NCBI RefSeq assembly: GCF_014650815.1
Contig: NZ_BMVR01000025.1
Coordinates: forward strand, 1-64,000
Length of the DNA stretch: 64,000 nucleotides
Direction of reading: 5' to 3'
DNA from: Streptomyces flavofungini
Lineage (GTDB): Bacteria; Actinomycetota; Actinomycetes; Streptomycetales; Streptomycetaceae
Of this stretch, positions 8,710-17,219 are shown piece by piece (position 1 is the stretch's first letter; every line of letters begins with the position of its first letter). The notes under the pieces were generated by a model. That model saw only the letters and a list, made by a program, of their open reading frames with translations, searched no databases and was not told the origin of the DNA. Made by a program: the position numbers and the translations under genes.

Positions 8710-9612
8710 CTACACCCAGCCCGCGAACTCCAACAGCAGCTCCGCGTCCTGCTCCCGCCCCACGCGCAGTGCCCGCACACCGGACTCCACAGCCCGGAAC
8801 AACGCCCACCCCCGCAGCCGCTCAGGATCAACGTCCAACGACTCGGCAAGCCGCTTGACGCGCCGCCGCGCAATCGCTGCCCCCGACGGCGAAGCAATCA
8901 GATCCTCCACCCGGTCCCGCACCAGCCGCGCCAGATCGAACGCAGCCTCCCCGACCACCGGATCGGGCCCCACGGCCAGCCACGGCACCCGCTCGCCGGC
9001 GAGCACCTTGCTCTGCCGGAAGGTCCCGTGCAGCAGCAGCGCACCCCCCTCGGAGGGCACGGAGCCGAGCAGTTCGTCGCGCGCGGCGAGCGCGGCAGCG
9101 ACGAGCGGCCGTGCGTCCGCGTCACCGCACGAGGCCATCGCCTCGGCCTGCCGCCCCGTCCGCTCGGCGACGGTCTCGAACCGGTGCCCGGCGGGCGGCG
9201 CCACCCACAGCCGCCGCAACGTCCCGGCCGCCTCCAGCATCGACTTGGCCTCGGGCAACGACCGCACGGACACATCCCGCTGCAGCCGCTCGATGAGCAA
9301 CGCCCCGTCCCCGGCGTCCAGGAGCTTCGCGGCCCCCATCCCGCCCCAGTGGGCGAGCGCGGCCCGCTCGCTGTCGGGCCGCGACCGGGGCGGCACCAGC
9401 TTGAGCACGGCGGGCGTACCCTCGCGCGTCCGGACGAGTACGACGAGGCTGCTGCGCCCACCGGGCACCTGCACCCGCTCCACGGTCAGCTCGTGCCGCG
9501 CGACGGCCTCCTCGGCCAGTTCGGGCAGGCGGTGCAGCCAGTCGTCGGTGGCGGCGTCGCGCGTCGCCTCGCCGAGCGCACGGACGAGGCGCTGCGGCGG
9601 TTCGAAAGCCAT
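8710..9612 (-). CDS. aminoglycoside phosphotransferase (APH(6)/hydroxyurea kinase)-like protein, probable pseudokinase
   Basis: 300 residues related to the APH(6)/hydroxyurea phosphotransferase kinase-fold family: N-lobe strand TPAVLKLVPPR with its lysine, ALLIERLQRD hinge, C-terminal helices. The catalytic loop, normally HGDLHxxN, reads HGTFRQSKV (H195-G196-T197). The metal-binding aspartate of the usual IDPxxxxG motif is glycine (WLAVGPDPVVG, G215). Both acidic residues essential for phosphotransfer are therefore missing, although the fold and the ATP-site lysine look intact. I infer a binding or regulatory pseudokinase rather than a drug-resistance enzyme. It faces proS, separated by the terminator hairpin, and shares no operon with its neighbours. 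Confidence 0.8.
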   Translation of the reverse strand: MAFEPPQRLVRALGEATRDAATDDWLHRLPELAEEAVARHELTVERVQVPGGRSSLVVLVRTREGTPAVLKLVPPRSRPDSERAALAHWGGMGAAKLLDAGDGALLIERLQRDVSVRSLPEAKSMLEAAGTLRRLWVAPPAGHRFETVAERTGRQAEAMASCGDADARPLVAAALAARDELLGSVPSEGGALLLHGTFRQSKVLAGERVPWLAVGPDPVVGEAAFDLARLVRDRVEDLIASPSGAAIARRRVKRLAESLDVDPERLRGWALFRAVESGVRALRVGREQDAELLLEFAGWV

Positions 9613-9659
9613 GCGCGAGGTGTTCCCTTCCCATTCGCCCGAAGGCGCTCACATTCCGA

Positions 9660-9940
9660 CTGCCGTGCGCGGTGCCCCGCTCACGCCAACAACACTCACA
9701 GCCCCGAGCCGCACCCATCGCCCAGAGCAGCTCGCACAGCTCGCACCCAAGGCGTACTCATGCCCGAACCGGCTCACGCCCGAGACGCGCCCAGGCCCCG
9801 AACCCGCTCACCCCAACGGCGCTCACAGCCCCAAGGCGCGCTCACGCCGAAGAGCCAGCTCAGGCCCGAGGCGCATGCACGCCCAAGCCCCGCTCACCCC
9901 GACAGCGCACCCACGCCCCGGACCCGCGCGTGCCCGAAGC
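9660..9940. repeat. degenerate short-repeat intergenic tract
   Basis: The interval between the APH-like gene and the ferritin-like gene consists largely of irregular repeats of about 15-35 nt built on CTCACGCC/CTCACAGCCCC followed by AAGGCG or GAGGCGC. No promoter or gene could be recognised. The open frames across it are low-complexity Pro/Arg/His readings and were not accepted. Confidence 0.55.
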
Positions 9941-9944
9941 GCCC

Positions 9945-10436
9945 TCACGCGCCCGGTGAAGTGGCCCCGGCCTCGTCTCCCGACGTCCGGGACCGCTCGG
10001 TGAGCCCTGGGAAGGCTACGCTCCCGCCGCGCCACCGCGCCGCCCGCACCGCCGCCTCCCGCAGGGACTCGGCCGCGGTGCCGCGGCGCGCACCCTCGGT
10101 CGCGCGGACGAGATCCGAGTACACCCCGGCGACCCGGTCCTCCAGTTCGGCCGCGAGCCGTACGGCCGCCGCCGAGTCCGGCACCGGGAACGGCAGGGCG
10201 TACGCGGCCGCCGACGGCTCCGGCTCGGCGCCGAGGGTGCGTACCGTCCGCCGAAGCGCGTCCCGGCGTGCGCGATGGGCGTCGTACGCCGTGCGCGCCT
10301 CCGCCCGCCGCTCGTCGCCGATCCGGCCGCCGACGACGCCGTAGCCGTACACGGCCGCGTGCTCGGCCCGCAGGGCCGCCTGCAGGGCCTTCAGCTCGGT
10401 CTTTCGGTCCATGCCCGCAAGGCCCTCGCGGCTCAT
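9945..10436 (-). CDS. DUF4439 ferritin-like domain protein
   Basis: 163 residues. KTELKALQAALRAEHAAVYGYGVVGGRI and the later ELEDRVAGVYSDLVRATEG are the two helical halves of the actinobacterial DUF4439 ferritin-like fold, with Glu/His positions that could bind metal. No signal peptide. The ATG at 10436 overlaps the upstream lipoprotein stop (ATGA) and has GGAGG 9 nt upstream; a second ATG at 10412 is an alternative. Coupling to the lipoprotein gene suggests the two proteins work together, perhaps in metal or oxidant handling at the envelope. That role is inference. Confidence 0.82.
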   Translation of the reverse strand: MSREGLAGMDRKTELKALQAALRAEHAAVYGYGVVGGRIGDERRAEARTAYDAHRARRDALRRTVRTLGAEPEPSAAAYALPFPVPDSAAAVRLAAELEDRVAGVYSDLVRATEGARRGTAAESLREAAVRAARWRGGSVAFPGLTERSRTSGDEAGATSPGA

Positions 10437-10948
10437 CTCTCGTCCTCCGTCAGCAGGTACGCGTGCGCGGCGCCCGCCGCCGCGACCGACGCGAGCAGCC
10501 GGGCCAGTTCGGCGGGCGCGTCGAGGAGTTGCTTGTCGCGCCGGTCGGCCAGTTCCCGCTCCGCCGCGGCCAGGAACCGCAGGGCGTCCTTCTCGCCGTC
10601 CGGGACGGACACCGGGGCGGGGGAGGGCGAGCGCGACGCGGAGGGCTCGGGGGCGGGGGCGAACGCCTTCTCGTGGCGTACCACCTCCGCCCGCAGCGGC
10701 CGCAGCCGCGCGGCCAGGGGCGCGTGCGCCGCGAGGACGGCGTCGTACTGCCGCAGCAGCCCTGCGCTGTCCCGGGCGGCACGCGTGCGCAGCCGGTCGT
10801 CGGCGGACGGGCGGCCGTCGCCGTCGGAGCCGCCGGCGCCGGAGCATCCGGCGAGCAGCGTGGTGCCGGCCGCGGCGGCGGCCCCGGTCAGCAGGCTCCT
10901 TCGGCGCGGGCCCGGGCGGGTCCACGAAGGGGTGAGATACGACGGCAC
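10433..10948 (-). CDS. putative lipoprotein partnered with DUF4439 protein
   Basis: 171 residues starting at GTG with GAGGACG upstream. The N-terminus PRRRSLLTGAAAAAGTTLLAGC combines an Arg-rich n-region resembling a Tat signal with an LAGC lipobox, so a membrane-anchored extracytoplasmic lipoprotein is expected. The mature part is alanine/arginine-rich and helical (LRQYDAVLAAHAPLAARLRPLRAEVV, KDALRFLAAAERELADRRDKQ) and may itself resemble a ferritin-like bundle. A short Ser/Pro linker lies near residues 95-110. No enzymatic motif recognised. Confidence 0.8.
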   Translation of the reverse strand: MPSYLTPSWTRPGPRRRSLLTGAAAAAGTTLLAGCSGAGGSDGDGRPSADDRLRTRAARDSAGLLRQYDAVLAAHAPLAARLRPLRAEVVRHEKAFAPAPEPSASRSPSPAPVSVPDGEKDALRFLAAAERELADRRDKQLLDAPAELARLLASVAAAGAAHAYLLTEDER

Positions 10949-11185
10949 GGCAGGCGTCCTCGGGGAGGTGGGCCGCTAGGGCACGGAGGGCGGGGGCGAG
11001 GGTGGCGCAGGGTGGTGAAGGAGAGGCGTGTGTGGTGAGTGGGAGGGCTGAGCCCTCGGGTTGCGGGAGGGGCGGGTGTTGGCCCGGTGATCACCGTACC
11101 TGCGCCCTGTCCTCGTACGCGCGATCGGCTCGTCCCGGGGGGTGCGGAGCCCCGGCGGTGGACGGCAACACCCTCCGCGACCGGA

Positions 11186-11191
11186 TACCCT
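11186..11191 (+). promoter_or_regulatory. candidate -10 for the rimP-nusA operon
   Basis: TACCCT fits TANNNT about 55 nt before rimP. The 10949-11246 divergent gap shows nothing else recognisable apart from a TTGACC at 11193-11198 just downstream. Confidence 0.3.
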
Positions 11192-11246
11192 TTGACCTGA
11201 CACGCGACGATCCCACAACAGCACACGCGGCCGAGGAGTCACCCGG

Positions 11247-11801
11247 ATGAGCACCACCCAGAGCGAGAGGCTGCGAGAACTGCTGGAACCGCTCGTCAGC
11301 TCGAAGGACCTGGATCTCGAAGAGATCGAAGTGGCCTCGGTCGGACGCAAGCGGGTGCTGCGTGTCGTCGTCGATTCCGACGACGGCGTGGATCTGGACC
11401 GCATCGCCGAGCTGAGCCGCGAGTTCTCCGCGAAGCTCGACGAGTCCGACGCGATGGGCGACGGCGAGTACACGCTCGAGGTGGGCTCCCCGGGTGCCGA
11501 ACGCCCGCTGAACGAACAGCGCCACTACGTACGCGCCATCGGACGCCTCGCGAAGTTCCAGCTCGCCGAGGGCGGCGAGCTGACCGCGCGGATCCTGAAG
11601 GTCGACGACGAGGGCGTGGACCTCGAAGTGCCCGGGGTCAAGGGCCGCAAGCCCACCGCCCGCAGGCTCGCCTTCGCGGAGATCGCCAAGGCGCGCGTCG
11701 AGGTGGAGTTCAACCGCAAGTCCGCAGACGGTGCCGACAGTGCCGACGGCGGTAGCGACAACGACGACGAGAAGAACGTGAAGGAAGAGGAGGAGGCGTA
11801 G
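11247..11801 (+). CDS. rimP: ribosome maturation factor RimP
   Basis: 184 residues; assists 30S subunit maturation. The N-terminal alpha/beta domain (LRELLEPLVSSKDLDLEEIEVASVGRKRVLRVVVDSDDGVDLD, then ELSREFSAKLD and YTLEVGSPGAERPL) and the C-terminal SH3-like domain are in the family order. The last 30 or so residues form an acidic low-complexity tail (SADGADSADGGSDNDDEKN) not found in short RimP proteins but common in actinobacteria. ATG with GAGGAG 9 nt upstream. First gene of the rimP-nusA-ylxR-infB operon; 2 nt separate it from nusA. Confidence 0.96.
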   Translation: MSTTQSERLRELLEPLVSSKDLDLEEIEVASVGRKRVLRVVVDSDDGVDLDRIAELSREFSAKLDESDAMGDGEYTLEVGSPGAERPLNEQRHYVRAIGRLAKFQLAEGGELTARILKVDDEGVDLEVPGVKGRKPTARRLAFAEIAKARVEVEFNRKSADGADSADGGSDNDDEKNVKEEEEA

Positions 11802-11803
11802 CC

Positions 11804-12811
11804 GTGGACATCGACATGAGTGCCCTGCGAGGTCTGGTGCGGGAGAAGGAGATCTCCTTCGACCTGCTGGTCGAGGCGATCGAGTCGGCCCTCCTCATCG
11901 CCTACCACCGCACCGAGGGAAGCCGCCGCCACGCGCGCGTGCGGCTCGACCGCGAGAGCGGTCACGTGACGGTCTGGGCGAAGGAGGACCCCGAAGACCT
12001 CGAGGAGGGCCAGGAGCCCCGCGAGTTCGACGACACCCCGTCCGACTTCGGCCGGATCGCCGCGACCACCGCCAAGCAGGTCATCCTGCAGCGCCTGCGG
12101 GACGCCGAGGACGACGCGACCCTCGGCGAGTACGCGGGCCGCGAGGGCGACATCGTCACCGGTGTCGTCCAGCAGGGCCGCGACCCGAAGAACGTGCTGG
12201 TCGACATCGGCAAGCTGGAGGCCATCCTGCCGGTGCAGGAGCAGGTGCCGGGCGAGGAGTACCCGCACGGCATGCGCCTGCGCAGCTACGTGGTGCGGGT
12301 CGCCAAGGGCGTGCGCGGCCCGTCCGTGACGCTCTCGCGCACCCACCCGAACCTGGTCAAGAAGCTGTTCGCGCTGGAGGTCCCGGAGATCGCCGACGGG
12401 TCCGTGGAGATCGCCGCCATCGCGCGCGAGGCCGGGCACCGCACCAAGATCGCGGTCCGCTCGACCCGCTCGGGCCTGAACGCCAAGGGCGCCTGCATCG
12501 GCCCCATGGGCAGCCGGGTGCGCAATGTCATGGGCGAGCTCAACGGCGAAAAGATCGACATCGTGGACTGGTCGGACGACCCGGGCGACATGGTGGCGCA
12601 CGCGCTGTCCCCGGCGCGCGTCAGCAAGGTCGAGATCGTCGACCTGGCCGCCCGCTCCGCCCGCGTGACCGTGCCGGACTACCAGCTCTCGCTGGCGATC
12701 GGCAAGGAGGGCCAGAACGCCCGCCTCGCCGCCCGCCTCACCGGCTGGCGCATCGACATCCGGCCGGACACCGAACTGCCCGAGAACGCGGCGCGGGACT
12801 CCGAGGGCTGA
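11804..12811 (+). CDS. nusA: transcription termination/antitermination factor NusA
   Basis: 335 residues; binds RNA polymerase and nascent RNA to modulate pausing, termination and rRNA antitermination. Order: N-terminal RNAP-binding domain (LRGLVREKEISFDLLVEAIESALLIAYHR), S1 domain from about residue 114 (EGDIVTGVVQQGRDPKNVLVDI), KH1 (GPMGSRVRNVMGELNGEKIDIVDW) and KH2 (LAIGKEGQNARLAARLTGWRIDI). It lacks the C-terminal acidic repeats of enterobacterial NusA, as expected in actinobacteria. GTG start with a GGAGG inside the end of rimP. Confidence 0.98.
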   Translation: MDIDMSALRGLVREKEISFDLLVEAIESALLIAYHRTEGSRRHARVRLDRESGHVTVWAKEDPEDLEEGQEPREFDDTPSDFGRIAATTAKQVILQRLRDAEDDATLGEYAGREGDIVTGVVQQGRDPKNVLVDIGKLEAILPVQEQVPGEEYPHGMRLRSYVVRVAKGVRGPSVTLSRTHPNLVKKLFALEVPEIADGSVEIAAIAREAGHRTKIAVRSTRSGLNAKGACIGPMGSRVRNVMGELNGEKIDIVDWSDDPGDMVAHALSPARVSKVEIVDLAARSARVTVPDYQLSLAIGKEGQNARLAARLTGWRIDIRPDTELPENAARDSEG

Positions 12812-12944
12812 TCGGACCGATCGCTCCGGGTTCCCGGGTCTCCCTGGGGCCCCGGGGCTCCCGGGTTGCTGAACTGATCAAGACAACATCCGTTCGATTC
12901 TTGCCCCAAAGGGGTGAGGTCGGTGCGGGGAGGTAGACTTAAGC

Positions 12945-13244
12945 GTGTCTGGCCGGACGCATGCCCGAGCATGCCCTGAGCGCACCTGTGTGGGGTGCCG
13001 GGAGCGAGCGGCCAAGAGTGAGCTGCTGCGCATCGTGGCGGTCGAGGGCGTTTGCGTCCCCGATCCAAGCGGTACGCTGCCCGGCCGGGGTGCGTATGTT
13101 CACCCCGCCCTGGTCTGTTTCGATCTTGCGCTCCGCCGCCGGGCGTTCCCGCGGGCCCTCCGGGCCCAGGGACCGCTCGACACCGCGGAACTGCGCCGGA
13201 ATGTCGAGGCAGCCGAGACCGTTGCCCCGCAGGCAACACCGTAG
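12945..13244 (+). CDS. YlxR/RnpM family protein (DUF448)
   Basis: 99 residues. CPERTCVGCRERAAKSELLR and GTLPGRGAYVHP are the family hallmarks (paired cysteines and the GRGAY loop). Family members bind RNase P RNA and modulate its activity (Bacillus RnpM). The GTG start has GGGGAGG 11 nt upstream; TAGACT at 12934-12939 may be an internal -10. Position between nusA and infB is the conserved one. Confidence 0.93.
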   Translation: MSGRTHARACPERTCVGCRERAAKSELLRIVAVEGVCVPDPSGTLPGRGAYVHPALVCFDLALRRRAFPRALRAQGPLDTAELRRNVEAAETVAPQATP

Positions 13245-13307
13245 GACGTGCCGCCCGGAACCCCGTGCGGCCCTGGTACCCCGCGAGTTGGAAGTAGGTC
13301 GAGATTG

Positions 13308-13376
13308 CGATGAGCACTCGATGAGCACGCGATGAGTACGCCCATGAAGTAGCGACGGTCCGGCGTAACCCGGACC
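13308..13376 (+). other. infB leader: 11-bp triple repeat and hairpin
   Basis: Three tandem 11-mers (CGATGAGCACT, CGATGAGCACG, CGATGAGTACG; 13308-13340) are followed by a 7-bp hairpin GGTCCGG/CCGGACC (13357-13376). The hairpin sits just before the AGGAG of infB and could affect its initiation. Confidence 0.55.
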
Positions 13377-13389
13377 TAAAAGGAGCGAA

Positions 13390-16300
13390 GTGGCTAAGGT
13401 CCGGGTATACGAACTCGCCAAGGAGTTCGGCGTAGAGAGCAAGGTCGTCATGGCCAAGCTCCAAGAACTCGGTGAATTCGTACGTTCGGCGTCCTCGACG
13501 ATCGAGGCGCCGGTAGTACGCAAACTGACTGACGCATTGCAGCAGGGCGGCGGCAACGGCAAGTCCGCCGCCAAGCCCGGGGCGCCCCGCAAGGCGGCCG
13601 CCCCCAAGCCGGCGACCCCGTCGGCACCCTCTCCCGCGCAGGCCGCCAAGCCGGCCGCGCCCAAGCCGCCGGCGCCCAAGCCGGCCGCTGCCGACAAGCC
13701 CGCCGCGGCGCCCGCTCCGGGCCCCCGCCCGGGTCCGGCCGCGCCCAAGCCCGTGACGCCGAAGCCCGCTCCGGCGGCTCCGGCTCCGGCCGCGCCCGAG
13801 TTCACCGCGCCGCCGGCCGCCCCGGCGACCCCGGCGCAGGCTCCGGCAGCGTCCTCGGGGGCCTCGGCGTCCTCGGCCCCGGCGGGCCCGCGCCCCGGTG
13901 CCCGTCCCGGTGCCCCCAAGCCCGGTGGCCGTCCGGCCCCCGGCCAGGGCTCCGGCCAGGGTCAGCGCGGCGGCGACCGCGGCGACCGTCAGGGCGCCCC
14001 GCGCCCCGGCGGCCAGGGTGGCGCCCCGCGTCCGGGCGGCCGTCCGGCCGGTCCGCGTCCGGGCAACAACCCCTTCACCTCTGGTGGCTCCACCGGCATG
14101 GCGCGCCCGCAGGCGCCCCGTCCGGGCGGCGCCCCGCGCCCCGGTGGCCAGGGTGCCCCCGGCGGCCCGCGCCCGCAGGGCCAGGGCCAGGGCGGCGGCC
14201 AGGGTGGTCCCCGTCCGCAGGGTCAGGGCGGCGCCCGTCCGTCCCCGGCCGGAATGCCGCGCCCGCAGGCGCCGCGTCCGGGCGGTGCCCCCGGCGGTAA
14301 CCGTCCGAACCCGGGCATGATGCCGCAGCGTCCCGCCGCGGGCCCGCGTCCCGGTGGTGGCCCCGGCGGTGGCCGTGGCCCCGGTGGCGGCGGTCGTCCC
14401 GGTGGCGGTGGCGGCGGTGGCCGTCCCGGCTTCGCCGGTCGTCCCGGTGGTCCGGGCGGTGGCGGCGGCGGCTTCGCCGGTCGTCCGGGTGGTCCCGGTG
14501 GCGGCGGCGGTGCCGGTCGTCCCGGTGGTGGCGGCGGCTTCGGCGGTCGTCCCGGCTTCGGTGGCCGTCCGGGTGGTCCCGGTGGCCGTGGTGGCACGCA
14601 GGGCGCCTTCGGTCGTCCCGGCGGTCCCGCGCGTCGCGGTCGCAAGTCGAAGCGGCAGAGGCGCCAGGAGTACGAGGCCATGCAGGCCCCGTCGGTCGGC
14701 GGCGTGATGCTGCCTCGCGGCAACGGCGAGACCGTTCGCCTGTCGCGCGGTGCCTCCCTCACCGACTTCGCCGAGAAGATCAACGCCAACCCGGCGTCGC
14801 TCGTCGCGGTGATGATGAACCTCGGCGAGATGGTCACGGCCACGCAGTCCGTCTCCGACGAGACGCTGCAGCTCCTCGGCGACGAGATGAACTACACGGT
14901 TCAGATCGTCAGCCCCGAGGAGGAGGACCGTGAGCTGCTCGAGTCGTTCTCCATCGAGTTCGGCGAGGACGAGGGCGGCGAGGAGTACCTCGCGCCGCGT
15001 CCGCCGGTCGTGACCGTCATGGGTCACGTCGACCACGGTAAGACCCGACTGCTCGACGCCATCCGCAAGACGAACGTCATCGCGGGTGAAGCGGGCGGCA
15101 TCACGCAGCACATCGGTGCGTACCAGGTCGCCACCGAGGTCAACGGCGAAGAGCGCCCGATCACCTTCATCGACACCCCCGGTCACGAGGCGTTCACCGC
15201 CATGCGTGCCCGTGGTGCGAAGTCCACCGACATCGCGATCCTCGTGGTCGCGGCCAACGACGGTGTGATGCCGCAGACGATCGAAGCGTTGAACCACGCC
15301 AAGGCGGCCGAGGTGCCGATCGTGGTCGCGGTCAACAAGATCGACGTCGAGGGTGCCGACCCGACCAAGGTGCGCGGTCAGCTCACCGAGTTCGGTCTGG
15401 TGGCCGAGGAGTACGGCGGCGACACGATGTTCGTCGACATCTCCGCCAAGCAGGGCCTCAACATCGAGAGCCTGCTGGAGGCCGTGGTCCTGACCGCGGA
15501 CGCCTCGCTCGACCTGCGGGCCAACCCGGAGCAGGACGCGCAGGGTATTGCGATCGAGGCCCACCTGGACAAGGGCCGCGGCGCCGTCGCGACCGTCCTC
15601 GTCCAGCGCGGTACGCTCCGCGTCGGCGACACGATGGTCGCCGGTGACGCCTACGGCCGCGTCCGCGCGATGCTCGACGACAAGGGCGAGAACGTGGAAG
15701 AGGCGGGTCCCTCGACCCCGGTCCTCGTCCTCGGTCTCACCAACGTCCCGGGCGCCGGCGACAACTTCCTGGTCGTCGACGAGGACCGTACGGCCCGTCA
15801 GATCGCCGAGAAGCGCGCCGCCCGCGAGCGCAACGCCGCGTTCGCCAAGCGCGTCCGCCGCGTCTCGCTCGAGGACCTCGACAAGGTGCTCAAGGCCGGC
15901 GAGATCCAGCAGCTCAACCTCATCATCAAGGGCGACGCGTCCGGTGCGGTCGAGGCTCTCGAGTCCTCGCTGCTCCAGCTCGACGTCGGTGAAGAGGTCG
16001 ACATCCGCGTCCTGCACCGCGGTGTGGGTGCGGTCACGGAGTCGGACATCGACCTGGCCATGGGCTCCGACGCCATCGTCATCGGCTACAACGTCCGCGC
16101 GGCCGGCCGTGCCGCGCAGATGGCCGAGCGCGAGGGCGTCGACGTCCGGTACTACTCGGTGATCTACCAGGCCATCGAGGAGATCGAGGCGGCCCTCAAG
16201 GGCATGCTCAAGCCGGAGTACGAAGAGGTCGAGCTCGGCACGGCGGAGATCCGCGAGGTCTTCCGCTCGTCCAAGCTGGGCAACATCGCGGGTGTTCTCA

Positions 16301-16521
16301 TCCGCTCCGGCGAGGTCAAGCGCAACACCAAGGCCCGACTGCTGCGCGATGGCAAGGTCATCGCGGAGAGCCTCAACATCGAGGGCCTGCGTCGCTTCAA
16401 GGACGACGTCACCGAGATCCGCGAAGGGTTCGAGGGCGGTATCAACCTCGGCAACTTCAACGACATCAAGATCGACGACGTCATCGCTACGTACGAGATG
16501 CGCGAGAAGCCGCGGGCCTAG
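13390..16521 (+). CDS. infB: translation initiation factor IF-2
   Basis: 1043 residues; GTPase that brings fMet-tRNA to the 30S subunit. Order: IF2N domain (residues 1-50, VRVYELAKEFGVESKVVMAKLQELGEFV); a very long Pro/Ala/Lys then Gly/Arg/Pro-rich linker (about 50-430); a second IF2N-like segment (about 443-510); then the G domain with GHVDHGKT at 545-552, DTPGHEAF and NKID. The beta-barrel and C-terminal domains follow (EVFRSSKLGNIAGVLIRSGEV). The linker makes it longer than E. coli IF-2 and is typical of Streptomyces. GTG start with AAAAGGAGCGAA immediately upstream. Confidence 0.98.
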   Translation: MAKVRVYELAKEFGVESKVVMAKLQELGEFVRSASSTIEAPVVRKLTDALQQGGGNGKSAAKPGAPRKAAAPKPATPSAPSPAQAAKPAAPKPPAPKPAAADKPAAAPAPGPRPGPAAPKPVTPKPAPAAPAPAAPEFTAPPAAPATPAQAPAASSGASASSAPAGPRPGARPGAPKPGGRPAPGQGSGQGQRGGDRGDRQGAPRPGGQGGAPRPGGRPAGPRPGNNPFTSGGSTGMARPQAPRPGGAPRPGGQGAPGGPRPQGQGQGGGQGGPRPQGQGGARPSPAGMPRPQAPRPGGAPGGNRPNPGMMPQRPAAGPRPGGGPGGGRGPGGGGRPGGGGGGGRPGFAGRPGGPGGGGGGFAGRPGGPGGGGGAGRPGGGGGFGGRPGFGGRPGGPGGRGGTQGAFGRPGGPARRGRKSKRQRRQEYEAMQAPSVGGVMLPRGNGETVRLSRGASLTDFAEKINANPASLVAVMMNLGEMVTATQSVSDETLQLLGDEMNYTVQIVSPEEEDRELLESFSIEFGEDEGGEEYLAPRPPVVTVMGHVDHGKTRLLDAIRKTNVIAGEAGGITQHIGAYQVATEVNGEERPITFIDTPGHEAFTAMRARGAKSTDIAILVVAANDGVMPQTIEALNHAKAAEVPIVVAVNKIDVEGADPTKVRGQLTEFGLVAEEYGGDTMFVDISAKQGLNIESLLEAVVLTADASLDLRANPEQDAQGIAIEAHLDKGRGAVATVLVQRGTLRVGDTMVAGDAYGRVRAMLDDKGENVEEAGPSTPVLVLGLTNVPGAGDNFLVVDEDRTARQIAEKRAARERNAAFAKRVRRVSLEDLDKVLKAGEIQQLNLIIKGDASGAVEALESSLLQLDVGEEVDIRVLHRGVGAVTESDIDLAMGSDAIVIGYNVRAAGRAAQMAEREGVDVRYYSVIYQAIEEIEAALKGMLKPEYEEVELGTAEIREVFRSSKLGNIAGVLIRSGEVKRNTKARLLRDGKVIAESLNIEGLRRFKDDVTEIREGFEGGINLGNFNDIKIDDVIATYEMREKPRA

Positions 16522-16532
16522 CGTTCGCGGAC

Positions 16533-16570
16533 GGGGGTTGCCCGGGGTGTTCCCCTGGGCAACCCCCGCT
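16533..16570 (+). terminator. strong terminator after infB
   Basis: An 11-bp perfect stem GGGGGTTGCCC (16533-16543) with GGGCAACCCCC (16557-16567), followed by GCTTCTT. It separates infB from ylxP-rbfA-truB. Confidence 0.85.
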
Positions 16571-16577
16571 TCTTATG

Positions 16578-16716
16578 GGGGCTGCGCCCCTTTCCCCCGC
16601 TCTTTCGGCGCTTCGCGCCTCGTCCTCAGACGCCGGACGGGCTAGAACCTTGCCGCACCGGCGAGACCTATAGCCCCTCCGGCGTTTGAGGAGCGGGGTC
16701 TGGGGCGGAGCCCCAG
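16578..16716. repeat. cluster of REP-like elements and small hairpins
   Basis: This interval holds GGGGC-TGC-GCCCC (16578-16590), an inverted REP core at 16621-16643, a direct core at 16671-16690, and CTGGGGC-GGA-GCCCCAG (16700-16716). They are the same elements as near 8515 and 24145. The rest of the 16522-16847 gap shows no gene. Confidence 0.7.
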
Positions 16717-16847
16717 GTACGGGACGGGTAGGGGCGGCGGGGGCGAATATCCGTCGAGCCGACCCGGCCCCGCGTTGTACGGTTCTGGTGACCCTGCCAA
16801 CCGTGCGCAGGGCGCGATCCCGCACCGGCGGGTTATCCGGGACACAT

Positions 16848-17144
16848 ATGTATGTGGGGACTCTGTCCTTCGACCTGCTCCTCGGCGACGTACATTCGCT
16901 GAAGGAGAAGCGCTCCCTCGTCCGCCCGATCGTGGCGGAACTCCAGCGGAAGTACGCGGTGAGCGTGGCGGAGGTCGGCCACCAGGAACTGCACCGCAGG
17001 AGCGAGATCGGCCTGGCGCTGGTCTCCGGGGACGCGGGGCACATCACGGACGTACTGGACCGGTGCGAACGGCTCGTCGCCGCCCGGCCCGAAGTGGAGC
17101 TGCTGTCCGTACGGCGGCGCTTCCACGGTGACGATGATGACTGA
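16848..17144 (+). CDS. DUF503 protein (YlxP-like)
   Basis: 98 residues, the small basic/acidic alpha-beta family found next to rbfA or infB in Gram-positive bacteria. MYVGTLSFDLLLGDVHSLKEKRSLVRPIVAEL matches the family N-terminus, so the ATG at 16848 was chosen over longer upstream frames even though no Shine-Dalgarno is obvious. Biochemical role not established; association with ribosome biogenesis is inferred from conserved neighbours. Its stop codon is the first TGA of a 9-bp tandem repeat. Confidence 0.9.
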   Translation: MYVGTLSFDLLLGDVHSLKEKRSLVRPIVAELQRKYAVSVAEVGHQELHRRSEIGLALVSGDAGHITDVLDRCERLVAARPEVELLSVRRRFHGDDDD

Positions 17145-17186
17145 ACGACCTGAACGACCTGAACGACTTGATCGACCTGAACGATC
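17142..17186 (+). repeat. 9-bp tandem repeat, five copies, between ylxP and rbfA
   Basis: Units TGAACGACC, TGAACGACC, TGAACGACT, TGATCGACC, TGAACGATC. The first TGA is the ylxP stop. The array ends 33 nt before the rbfA start. Confidence 0.85.
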
Positions 17187-17219
17187 AGCGACGAGCACAG
17201 CACAGAAGGAGACGGAGCA

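Noticed and set aside
9028..10344. Plus-strand frame across the repeat tract and ferritin-like gene
   Set aside because: Arg/Pro-rich low-complexity translation with no start signal or family; opposite strand genes are well supported.
12679..16017. 1112-codon minus-strand open frame opposite infB, with Thr/Gly/Ala repeats
   Set aside because: It is the complement of the IF-2 linker and GTPase; the repeats mirror the Gly/Arg/Pro codons.
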